The translations under genes were made by a program, and so were the position numbers. Of a DNA stretch of 64,000 nucleotides, positions 28,864 through 45,000 are shown piece after piece (position 1 is the first letter of the stretch; every line of letters begins with the position of its first letter). The stretch is from an uncultured Christensenellaceae bacterium. Lineage in GTDB: Bacteria; Bacillota; Clostridia; Christensenellales; Pumilibacteraceae. Under the pieces are notes generated by a model. The model was not told where the DNA came from. It did not search any database and saw only the letters and a list, made by a program, of their open reading frames with translations. The stretch lies in contig CAJUNM010000002.1 of the NCBI GenBank assembly GCA_910587805.1, positions 27,947 to 91,946 on the forward strand. Direction: 5' to 3'.

Positions 28864-29862
28864 ATGGCTATAACGTTTGAAGGCTATGAGAGAAGAATAG
28901 ATAAGATCAACGCCGAGCTTAAAAACTACGGCATCGGCTCGCTCGAGGAAGCGCGCGACGTCTGCCTTAAAAAGGGCGTAAACGTCGAGGATATTGTAAA
29001 AGGCGTTCAGCCGATCGCATTTGAAAACGCGGTCTGGGCGTACACCGTCGGCTGCGCCATTGCGTTCAAGAAAAAGGTCAAGACCGCCGCGGAAGCCGCC
29101 GAATGCATCGGCGTAGGCTTGCAGTCGTTCTGTATCCCCGGCAGCGTCGCGGATCAGCGCAAGGTCGGCTTGGGTCACGGTAATCTCGGCGCAATGCTGC
29201 TCCGCGAGGAAACGGACTGCTTTGCGTTCCTTGCCGGTCACGAGAGCTTTGCCGCAGCGGAAGGCGCGATAGGCATTGCGAGAAACGCCAACAAAGCGCG
29301 CAAAAAGCCGCTCCGCGTCATTCTCAACGGATTGGGCAAGGACGCCGCGTATATAATCTCGCGTATCAACGGCTTTACGTACGTAGAGACGAAATACGAT
29401 TACTTCACGGGCGAGCTTAAGATAGTTCGCGAAGTTCCGTTCTCCGACGGAGAGCGCGCCAAAGTGCGTTGCTACGGTGCGGACGACGTGAGCGAAGGCG
29501 TTGCCGTCATGCGTCATGAAAAAGTTGACGTTTCCATTACGGGCAACTCCACCAACCCTACGCGTTTCCAGCATCCCGTTGCCGGCACATACAAAAAATG
29601 GTGCCAAGAGAACGACAAAAAATATTTCTCTGTCGCGAGCGGCGGCGGTACGGGCAGAACGCTTCACCCCGACAACGTGGCAGCCGGTCCCGCATCGTAC
29701 GGCATGACCGATACCATGGGCAGAATGCACAGCGACGCGCAGTTTGCGGGCAGCAGCTCCGTTCCCGCGCACGTCGAAATGATGGGACTTATCGGTATGG
29801 GCAATAACCCCATGGTCGGCGCGACGGTCGCTTGCGCGGTTGCGGTAAGTCTTGCAAAATAA
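28864..29862 (+). CDS. GGGtGRT family protein
   Basis: Protein of 332 aa containing SGGGTGRTLHPDN, the sequence from which this uncharacterised family is named. Other conserved-looking stretches are SFCIPGSVADQRKVGLGHGN and STNPTRFQHPVAGTYKKWC. The glycine-rich TGRT segment suggests phosphate or nucleotide binding, but no activity is known to me. The gene follows an IscU-like scaffold by 12 bases with its own AGGAGG site, so an iron-sulfur-related role is a reasonable inference. A bidirectional terminator at 29888-29920 separates it from the convergent purA. Confidence 0.88.
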   Translation: MAITFEGYERRIDKINAELKNYGIGSLEEARDVCLKKGVNVEDIVKGVQPIAFENAVWAYTVGCAIAFKKKVKTAAEAAECIGVGLQSFCIPGSVADQRKVGLGHGNLGAMLLREETDCFAFLAGHESFAAAEGAIGIARNANKARKKPLRVILNGLGKDAAYIISRINGFTYVETKYDYFTGELKIVREVPFSDGERAKVRCYGADDVSEGVAVMRHEKVDVSITGNSTNPTRFQHPVAGTYKKWCQENDKKYFSVASGGGTGRTLHPDNVAAGPASYGMTDTMGRMHSDAQFAGSSSVPAHVEMMGLIGMGNNPMVGATVACAVAVSLAK

Positions 29863-29887
29863 TTTCGGATAATAACATAACACAACA

Positions 29888-29920
29888 AAAAAGCTCTCGA
29901 TCGAATTTCGAGAGCTTTTT
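29888..29920. terminator. Bidirectional terminator between GGGtGRT gene and purA
   Basis: AAAAAGCTCTCGA and TCGAGAGCTTTTT form a perfect 13-bp stem with a 7-base loop and T-runs on both strands. Confidence 0.9.
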
Positions 29921-29942
29921 GTGTTGAACAAAGCATGTTCGG

Positions 29943-35524
<5,582 letters not shown>

Positions 35525-35557
35525 TGCGCCTCCGAAAGCGTTGTGTCTAACCTTAAT

Positions 35558-35586
35558 ATTATAGGCGATATACAAAAAAAAGTCAA
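35558..35586 (-). promoter_or_regulatory. Promoter of the activase-type gene (and probably purA)
   Basis: On the minus strand TTGACT (35581-35586) and TATAAT (35558-35563) with a 17-base spacer containing an A/T run. Confidence 0.7.
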
Positions 35587-35682
35587 CAAAATTGCGCGTT
35601 TGCCGCGTATTTGTCATATTTGAACAGGTTTTGCGCGGCGGCGTATCACAAACAAAAACAGGCGCGCAATACGCCCGTTCTT

Positions 35683-35767
35683 TGGTGCGGAGGACGAGAC
35701 TTGAACTCGTACGGTGTTACCCACAGGCTTCTGAGACCTGCGCGTCTGCCAATTTCGCCACCCCCGC
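35683..35767 (-). tRNA. tRNA-Leu (anticodon CAG)
   Basis: An 85-base class II tRNA with encoded CCA. The acceptor stem GCGGGGG pairs with CCTCCGC (one G-U) with discriminator A. The anticodon stem CAGGT/GCCTG encloses CTCAGAA, giving anticodon CAG for Leu codon CUG. A long variable arm separates it from the T arm, which has GTTCAAGTC. It has its own consensus promoter on the minus strand. Confidence 0.95.
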
Positions 35768-35778
35768 AAACACAAAAC

Positions 35779-35807
35779 ATTATATATTATTTTGTAGGAT
35801 ATGTCAA
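35779..35807 (-). promoter_or_regulatory. Consensus promoter of tRNA-Leu
   Basis: On the minus strand TTGACA (35802-35807) and TATAAT (35779-35784) are exactly 17 bases apart, 12 bases before the mature tRNA. Confidence 0.85.
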
Positions 35808-35959
35808 GCGAATTGAGAATTAAGTATCGATAATTGCAAATTAAAGAATCTCCGCCTTATTATAATAAGCGTATCAAAGCTGACATATAAAAACAGCGGC
35901 GGCGGTATAGCTCATGTAAAGAAAATTTTGCGTCAATGCAAAATTATTGTACAAATGTA

Positions 35960-35988
35960 TTGACAAAATATGAACAATATGTTAACAT
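35960..35988 (+). promoter_or_regulatory. Promoter of the giant surface protein gene
   Basis: TTGACA (35960-35965) and TAACAT (35983-35988) with a 17-base spacer. The spacer is filled by an operator-like repeat. Confidence 0.6.
35969..35987 (+). promoter_or_regulatory. Operator-like repeat, copy 1
   Basis: 19 bases, TATGAACAA-TAT-GTTAACA, with dyad AACA-N3-TGTT and an inner TGTTAACA. It lies within the promoter spacer and -10. Copy 2 is 41 bases downstream with 17 of 19 bases identical, about four helical turns away on the same DNA face. Confidence 0.55.
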
Positions 35989-36009
35989 TAGTATGTATAC
36001 ACGCATAAT

Positions 36010-36028
36010 TATGAACAAATTGTTAACA
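36010..36028 (+). promoter_or_regulatory. Operator-like repeat, copy 2
   Basis: TATGAACAA-ATT-GTTAACA, differing from copy 1 only in the centre. It lies about 15-35 bases after the predicted transcription start, between promoter and ribosome site (GAGGTGAT). Confidence 0.55.
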
Positions 36029-36056
36029 AAACTATGCTATTACCTCGAGGTGATAA

Positions 36057-39000
36057 ATGGATAACAACCGCAATAAGACGAATAAATTGACAAAAGGCAA
36101 CAAGCTCGCAATACTGTTTATGAGCTTGCTCGTTGCCGTGTCGCTGTGTGTGACGGGCGCGGTGCTCAGCACCGATCGTCCCGTATCCGTCGATACGCCG
36201 ACGGCGGGCGAGGTTGAATCGTCTACCACGTATAGCAATAAGGAAGGCGACGTCAGTAGAACATTGCAAAACGGCGATATTATAAATTATTCTTATGTTA
36301 ATAATAAAATATATTCCGTAACATTGGGTAAAGGCACTTACGACCTCGAAGTTTGGGGCGCGCAAGGCGGATCTTATTCGAGCGGTAACGGAGGAAAGGG
36401 CGGCTATTCAAAAGGCAGGTATACCGTCACCGGCACAACGCAGACATTATATATAGTTGTAGGCGGTACGCCGACTTATACTACAAGCAGAAACGCTTAT
36501 TTGGCGGGCGGATACAACGGCGGCGGTCGAGGCAGAGGATACGGTCAGGGCGGCGGCGGCGCTACGCACATAGCTACGCAATACGGATTGCTTAGAAATA
36601 TAAGTTCCGGTAATGCGATAATAGTCGCAGGCGGCGGCGGCGGCGCTCAAGCGGGAGCCGGCGGCTACGGTGCAGGCGGAAATAACAATGGCGGCACAGG
36701 TACGGACAGATGCGGCAGTCCCGGGATAGGCGGAAAAACCAACGGTGTCGGCACTGCCGGAACTAACGGTACAAGTACGTCAGGCGGATACAGCAGAATC
36801 AATCCGACGTCCGGCGGATTCGGATACGGCGGTGACGCAGGTCAAGGTTCGGACGCCTACGGCGGCGGCGGCGGCGGCGGTTGGTACGGCGGCGGCGGCG
36901 GCGGTAGTGACCACTCTCTTGTTGACGACAGCGGCGGCGGCGGCGGTTCGGGATATATAAAAAACGGACTTACAAATACGAGCAGTTCAAACGGTGCGCG
37001 TGCAAGTCACGGCTCTGCAAGAATTACGGCGGTAAGCGTCAACCAAGCGCCTACGTCCAAAAACGCGACGGTCGCGACGACAACGCGCGGCAACGGTAAA
37101 AATATTTCCGTGAGCGTAAGCAGCGTAGCTCAGGACGCAAACAGCGGTCAAACCATACACTTCTCGGCAGGCTCGTCCAACCGCGATACCATGCCCGGCG
37201 CAAACCAAGGCTTGTGGGTAAACAGCTCAACGCTTGCGACCAATTATGTGGATTGGGATTGGCCGAATAACACCACTTTGCGCATTAAAAACTTCAAGCG
37301 TTATCCGCGCGCGGGCGTGGACGGAATGAGCGCAAACGGAAAACTGACGCTCTATTGTTATGTGCGCGACAGTTACGGAACAACTACTACGCGCGGAATC
37401 ACAAAGATAGCGTTCCATATCACCGTAAACGATCAAGGCGTAAGCATAATAAACACGTCGAACAATACGTCCGGTACCGATGTTACCGTCGGCGGAAATT
37501 ATGTGCAATATAGTTACGGCTCGGGCGCGAACGCATATCATTACCGTCTCGGCGCGTCCAACAACACGAGCCAAACTTACGATTATCAAAACAACCCGGG
37601 AATATACAATAAGTCGAACGGCAAACAGACCGTTTTTGTTCCCGAACCGCTGACTCCGGCAAGGAGCAGCGCGGGCTTTACCATTTATGCGCGCGATTTG
37701 TATAAAGACCTCGATTCCACTTATGACGAAGTCGGTATCAAATCGGTATCTACCGATTCCAATTCGGCGTACTATTCCATAACTTACAATAAGAACACTG
37801 CCAAGTACGGCAGTACGGGGCTTGCCGAATCTATAACGATCAAACCTACGAGCGCGCGTCCGACGCGCGCGGTGTTTGCCGTACTCACTATCACCGCACA
37901 GGAGTGCGAGTCGGCGAGCAAGGCTGTTATAGGCAGTAACAACACGTCGTTGCAGTTGGCGTTCAAAATAGCCAATACGCGTCCGTATTTTGCGGCTACG
38001 TCTACGAGCGTTTACAACACCGGACTTTCCGAGCCTGTAATAACGCTGCAGCCGGGCAAGTATCAAGATATTCCCATATCTTCTATAGCTAAAGACATCG
38101 ACGGCAATACGATGACCTATGCGATGACCAACAACGCGAGTTCTATCAAGGTTCCTACCAACGAGTTCGTGCCGGTAACGCTCGAGGGCAACGCCATTGC
38201 TTTGCAAAACACGTCCAACTATTATAATCAAGGCGCTAAAACCACCTCTACGCCTACGACGGGCGAGGGCAATCAAGCAACGGGCTTCAATTCCGATGCG
38301 CGGCGGAACACAAACGCATTGCTCGCGCTTGCAGGTTCGGCAGCCGCATCAAAAGCGTGCGTCACGTATTCTTTCGTGAACAATACCACGCTGCGATTGA
38401 CGGGCAGAGCGGCAACCCATTATCAATATAACGACGATAACCGTAAAGGCGACTTTTATATTATGGTTCGCGTGATCGACGCGGGCGACAGTACCGATAC
38501 GGGAATATGGTTCCCTATAGCGATCAAGGTCGAAGCGTCGAAACCGACGTCTCCGTCTACCGTCGCCAATTTCACGCTCGGCTATGACGACGTGATTACG
38601 AACACAACGCCCGAGGGCAGCAACTCCAAAAATCCCAGATCCAACCCGCATCCGATTTATCTCACGCCCATAAGCTATATGTCCGGCAATACGCTCAAGG
38701 GCGTAGGCTCGGTCAACGAGGGCGACTATGCGGATGTTACGCGTCAGGTTCAGCCTTTTGCGACCGACGGCGACGCGTACTCGTTCGGGCAAGGCTCGGG
38801 TATCGACAGCTCGTCCACGGTCGAGTGCGCATACAGACTCAACGATATAATCGTTCTCGATACGCGCAACGGTGCAAACCCGATAGTGCCGAGAAATACC
38901 GAAAACTTCTTTACCGTGGAGACGATAGATCTGTACGCCGCGCCGTCGGTGTTTACGTCGTTTACATCGGCGCAGCTCGAAAGATTGGGCATAACGCCGG

Positions 39001-42000
39001 TAACGCGAAACGGCAATATAGTTTGCTATAAATTCAAGGGCTTGAAGATCACGCCCAAGAGCGGCACGAACAACAATTTCTATCAGTTTGACGTTAAAGT
39101 GACCGATTCGCACGTGACCGATCCCACGGCACAGAACACGGCTGCGACCATTCCCGTATACATCAAAGTGGAAAACCGCGCCGTTTCGGTGCGCCGTGCC
39201 GCCGACGCCGACAATACTATACCGTTCAGACAAGTCGATAACGATATTACGTTTGTGGACGGCAACAACTCGCTCGGCACGTGGTACATGAACTACCGTA
39301 TCGAGAAGTACGCGGTAGCCGGCGACGAGATATACATCACGCCGTACGATCTTGCGTACGATCCCGACAACTCCCCGACAGTCAATGCGGATGCGGCGAA
39401 CGGCACGTTCAACTCCAACCCCGCGCTCGCGGGCTGGGCGACGGCAAAGAACGCGATACTGCAAACGTATTCCGTGCTTTCCACTTCCGCGCCGAGCATA
39501 AAAGCCTCGGCGGCTAACGTTACGTACAATCAGTTGCGGTTCGGCGGCGAAGCGTCGTTCAATTCCGCAGTCGCGCAGTTCGCCGGCTACATCTCGGCGG
39601 AAATGACCGAGAAAGACGGCGTGCCGTGCATAGTGGTCAAGGGCGTTTCGCGCACCTCGGCTAATATCCCCGTACTGCGTTTCACCGTGACGGACGGATT
39701 TACAAGCGTGGATTGCGCGATCGGCATAACGGTAAGCAACTCCGCGCCGTATCTCACCGTGCCGTCGGGCAAGTATTACAAACTCACCGCGGGAACGGCG
39801 GACACCGCCAACGACGTCATGAATGCGTTGGAATTCACCGTCGGTTCGCTCGTCGCCGATAAAGACACCGGCGATATCCCTACGTTCATGCCCGGCACGG
39901 TAAGAACCGTCGCATACGTAGGCGGTGAATACGCGGAGTATATCAAGGCTACTACTGCGGACGGCATTGTAAAGTACGTCAAATCGGATGCTTCCGATCC
40001 CGCCGCGGTTAAAATTTCGGATTACGTGTACGCCACGCTCGCAAAGAGCACCGACGCGCAAACGCTCGGCGTAGACGTTATAAGGGTAGAGGCTCGCTCG
40101 TCCACTCAATTGTTCGACGTGCCCGTATTCTTCGAGTTCCAAGTAACCGACGGTTACAGAGCCGATCCCCGTACGTCCACGCTGCGCGTGCAAGTAGAGG
40201 TAATGAACTCCGCGCCGCAATTCGCGCCGACGGATCTCGTTGCGCGCGAAAACGAGGAGACGGGCGGCACCGATTACGTTTGGAGTTTCTCATTCAAAAA
40301 CCTCGCCGAAAAGGCGATGCCGCGCTACATCGTTAACGACGTCGCGCTCTATAATTCCACCGCGATCCCTACGACGGCTGTTTATAAAAAGCTGTTGTTC
40401 AACGATGCGGACGCTCGGCAAACCGTTCTTCTCCACGGCAGTTCGGCAACCCTCGTGGGTCAGTATACCGGCGACGGAATCATAACCGCAAACGATTTCG
40501 GCGACAATGCGGTCGTCTACGGCAAGACGTATGCCGATACTATCGCAAACAACTACTTGCAGATAGAGATAGAGTATTATCAAGCAGACGCGAACGGCGT
40601 TTTCTCCAAGATAACCAACGCAGGCGTCAAGAGCGAATATTGGGCGATAAAAATAATCGATAAAGCCAATACTTCCGCCGACGCGCTCTCCACGCAGATA
40701 GCGATCGCCATAAAGGACAATCACCACGGCGCGGCTGTATACGACGGTTCACGCGACGTAGATCGTGCGCAAACGGGCAGTTCGTCGTTTAATATTCTCA
40801 ATCTGCGTTACGAATATCAACCCGTCGGACTTGTGGCAATGCACGACGTTTACCGCACCGACGGATACGGCGATTCGTACGTTCCCGTCGTAAACGAAAG
40901 CGGTGAAAGCACGGGCAAGTATGCCGTAGACAGCAATTCCGTAGAAGCTTATCAGTTCAAGGAAAACAGAAAGCCCAATTCGCAAGACGAAATGCGCAGT
41001 CTCACGTTTATAGACGACTTCAAGTATCAGTATTTCGTGGACACCGTTACAAAAACGACGGGCAGCGGCGATAATGTGGAAACGAGCTATTCGCTTACGT
41101 CCAAGCATTATGCGCCGAGCTTGACAAGCGCGTTCTTCTATAAACCCATAGAGGTCATGGATACCGGCAATACTGATGTTCCGCTGAGCTATCTCGCCAT
41201 GCCCGCCATAATTAACATTAACGGCACGGGTAACGGCGCTTACGTCAAGCTCGCCGATACGACGAGCGGACGGGAACTTTCCAACGTGACTTTGTCCGAC
41301 GGCACTACGTCTTGGGGCGCGGGCACGGATAAAGCGCTTTCGGAAAATCCGTATATCAACATCGAGTATTTGAACGAACGTAATTTTGTCGGTTCGGAGA
41401 CTTACAGAAACACCAGGCGTTTCATACTCACTTCGGATACCAATCCCGAGTGGCAAAATGATAAATACGACGACGGCAACGGTGAACCCAGCCCGTTTGT
41501 TGAAGACAGAACGGGATTCAGATTTACCAAAAAAGGCGATAAGCGTCCCGCGGGTTCGCTCCGCTTGACGGTCAAGATGACCACGTCGGGCGAAAACAGC
41601 AAGATAGAAGACGTAGGCGTGGACATTAAAGTTCAGGATGCGCGCTTCGTGTTGCAAAATGATAATAATAAGAGCATCGGCATCGATATGACGATGAGCG
41701 ATACTGCGGGCAAAAGCATTCGTCTTTCCCGCACCGGCGCTCATGACGACAATACGATCGGCGTAACTTACCAAGATAGAGACAGCAACGACGTGCTCAA
41801 GTTCTATATGCCGACCGCATCAAAGTCCGCGCTTTCTTCTACGCTCTCGGATGCGGAGATCGATCATTTGAACAATTCCGACATGTGTGCCGACGCATCC
41901 GCATACGTCCGTTATTTCGGTACGGCAAAGACCACCGAGGGATTTACGGACGTTATCAAAGCGCATGTGCCCAATAGGGGATACGACAAGTTCTTCGACG

Positions 42001-45000
42001 TAAGCCCCGTGAGCGGCGCGTCGAGCGTGTTGCAGTTTATTCCCAAGGCAAAGACCGATCTCAACCTCGTCGGCGATCTGGCGAGCTTGCAAGGCGACGC
42101 TTTGGCTGCCAAGCTCAAGACCGTGTACAATCTCGAAACGGAGACGGTAGGCGGCAAACTCAAAATTTACTATCCGTTCAAGGTCATAGTATACGACGAT
42201 CTCGAAAACATGGGCTTGACCAACGGGTATTGGGACGCTATAACGATAAAGGTATATATCGGCAACGACGCTCCTACGTATACCGATAAAAACCAACCGA
42301 AGCTTACGCTCTCCGACGGTCACAACTATAATCATTACGACTTCAGCCTTACCAAAGGCGTAAACTTCACGGTGGACGTTACGTCGCTTATCAACGACAG
42401 CGACATGGCTCTCAACGGTCTGTCGTATCAAACTACGCCTATCGCAGGCGAAGCCGCATACACGAGCGATTACTTGCAAATGCCCGTTGTCGGCACAGGC
42501 AGCGACGCTCGAGTGAATTATACCATAGCGGCGCGCCCCGGCGCAACGCCCGTTACCGAATTGCCGTTCGACGTAACGCCTGCGGCGGATTCACCTTCGT
42601 CGATAGTGTTCGGTACGGAAAACGCGTTCAAAACGGAAGTGCTGTTGTTGCTCTCGTTCAAAGACACGTCTAACACAGAGCTTAAACTCGTGTTTGCAAT
42701 TACGTATAACAACGAAAATCCCACGGCAAACGCAGATACGTATCGCGGCGGCGCGCTGAACATAACGATGACGCACGGCGATTCGTTCATGCTCCATGCC
42801 GCCGACGCGAGCAAGTTTGCGCCCGACACTACGGGCGGATACCTGTCGCCCGCGGCGTTCGGTTCGACGCAGGGCAATAAGTGGTTGGTCGATGCAAAGC
42901 ATCCCACGTCCGACGGCTATTCCGCGACCGATTACAGAGGCGGCAACACGAGCGCCGCTACCATGTACGGCAACTTCGGTTTCATGACGGAGATCGATTA
43001 CGAAAAGCCCGAAGGCGGCAAGCTCGGCTCGCTCATTCTCGGCAGCGACGACGCGGCAAGCACGCTCAGATTCAACGTCGGCGCAAGCTCTCCCGTACTG
43101 TTCGATAACAACGACGGGGCTAACTTCACGGTTACCGCTTGCGACTATCTTGCGACCGAGGCGTCGCTCGAGAACGGCGGCAATTATCAATACCTGCCCA
43201 TGTCTGTCAAGATCGTTGCGACGGGCGTTATATCCAACGCGCGCATGCGGCTCGTTCTTACCGACGGCAGCAATCCTTACACGGTGGAGCTGTACGTAAC
43301 GGTGCTTTCCACGCCGCCCGTAGCCAAGACCGACGGCTTGCCCGCAGGGCTTACCGTCGTGAACGGCGAGCAGAATACCTACGCGCTCAACCTCAACTAC
43401 GGCGACGTTTGGGAGCAGAGACTCTCGCGCATCGCGACCGACGTCGATACGGGCGACGATAACTACTTCGCTATGCCCGCAGTATACGACGGGCTCGTAG
43501 CCGGCGTGACCGGCGCGGCTTCCGCGGTAACAGCGGAGCAGGGCGCGGACAGAAGCGGCTTTAACACGCTGAAGATCACCGCTACCGACTACATTTCCAC
43601 CGCCGACGAGAACAACTACGCGTTGGTCAAATTCCGTATCAACGACAGACACGGCATGCAGTCGGAAGAGATCAAAATCCGCGTGTACGTATCTTCGCAC
43701 GATGCGGAGTCGCTCGCTACCGCGACCAACATCAAACCCGTTGCGGTCAAGAGCTATAAAGAATTCGCAGACGACGGCGTGCAAACTACGATCGCTTTGA
43801 TAAGCGACGGTTCAAACGTCAACACTACGATAATCGCCGATATAGACGTAAACGCGCCTTCCGCGCTTTACGACGTGGAAGTGTACGGCTTGTACAAAGA
43901 GACTGATAACGGAGTGGAGCAAACGACAGTCGATTCGCTCAACTTCGATAAGGCGCTCATAGTCAAGCGCATACAAAGACACGGCGATACCGCGGGCGTT
44001 TACACCTACGGAAGCGGCAAGATATACGAGTATGTAAACGGCATGTTCGGTATGGAAATATCCGAAGACGGCAAACAGCTCATATTCACGCCCGTAGCGT
44101 CCACGATAGCGAGCGCGGGCAACGCGCCCCGTCCCGTTGCGCTGTTCGTGCGCGTCAGCAAAAATTGCACGAGCCGCTCCGAAGACGGAACGGTCGGCTA
44201 TACAAAAGAGGCTGTCGGCGCGTATTTGAACGCTACGGTTGCCAACTCCTTGCCCGTGGCGGTGCCTTCGTCCGGTCTCAACTACGGTTATCCGCAAATA
44301 CCTACTTACGATGACGACGAGAACACGATCATGCAGAGCCGCGACTCCGATTTCTTGGAGTTCTCCGGCTCGGCGGGCGATTCTCTCACTTGGAATCTGT
44401 ACGATACCGCCGATCGTAACCACGGTTTGTTCTACGATTACGATATGCTCAACATGATCGACAGACAGGGCAAAAACATCGGCAACGAACAGCTTGTGTA
44501 CGTAAGCGGCAAGGTAGCCGAAAGCTACGTGACCGAGGACGGCGAAACCAAGACTACGCCGCGCGACGCGCTGCTCACGTCCAATCCCGTGCTTTCCGTG
44601 GTAAGCGACGACGCAAACCACACGGTCAGCATAAATATCAACCGCAAAGTATTTACGGGTCAGTCTTCCGCGACCGGTTCGGATACTTCCACCGTCATAC
44701 CCGTAGAGATAACTTGCGCGGATATACTTTCGTACCGCGCGGGCAACATCTCAAACTACGTGAAAACGGTCATACTCGTAACCGTCAACAACGATGTTCC
44801 CGAGTTCAAAACGGTAACTCTCGACGAATCGGGCAGACGTTATCAATTGACGTATTCCGAAGCGTCGGGTTACAACCTTTACGCAACTGTCCGTTACAAC
44901 GAATCGCTCACCATCTCGCTGCGCGATATCATCGAGGATCAGGACTTTAATATGGATTCGTATTCGCTCGTAGGCGGAGACGGGTTCTTGACCTCGAAAA

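Noticed and set aside
36860..36960. CRISPR-like or microsatellite array in the GGC repeats of the giant gene
   Set aside because: The repeats are in frame glycine codons of a recognisable glycine-rich domain, with no spacers of regular length.
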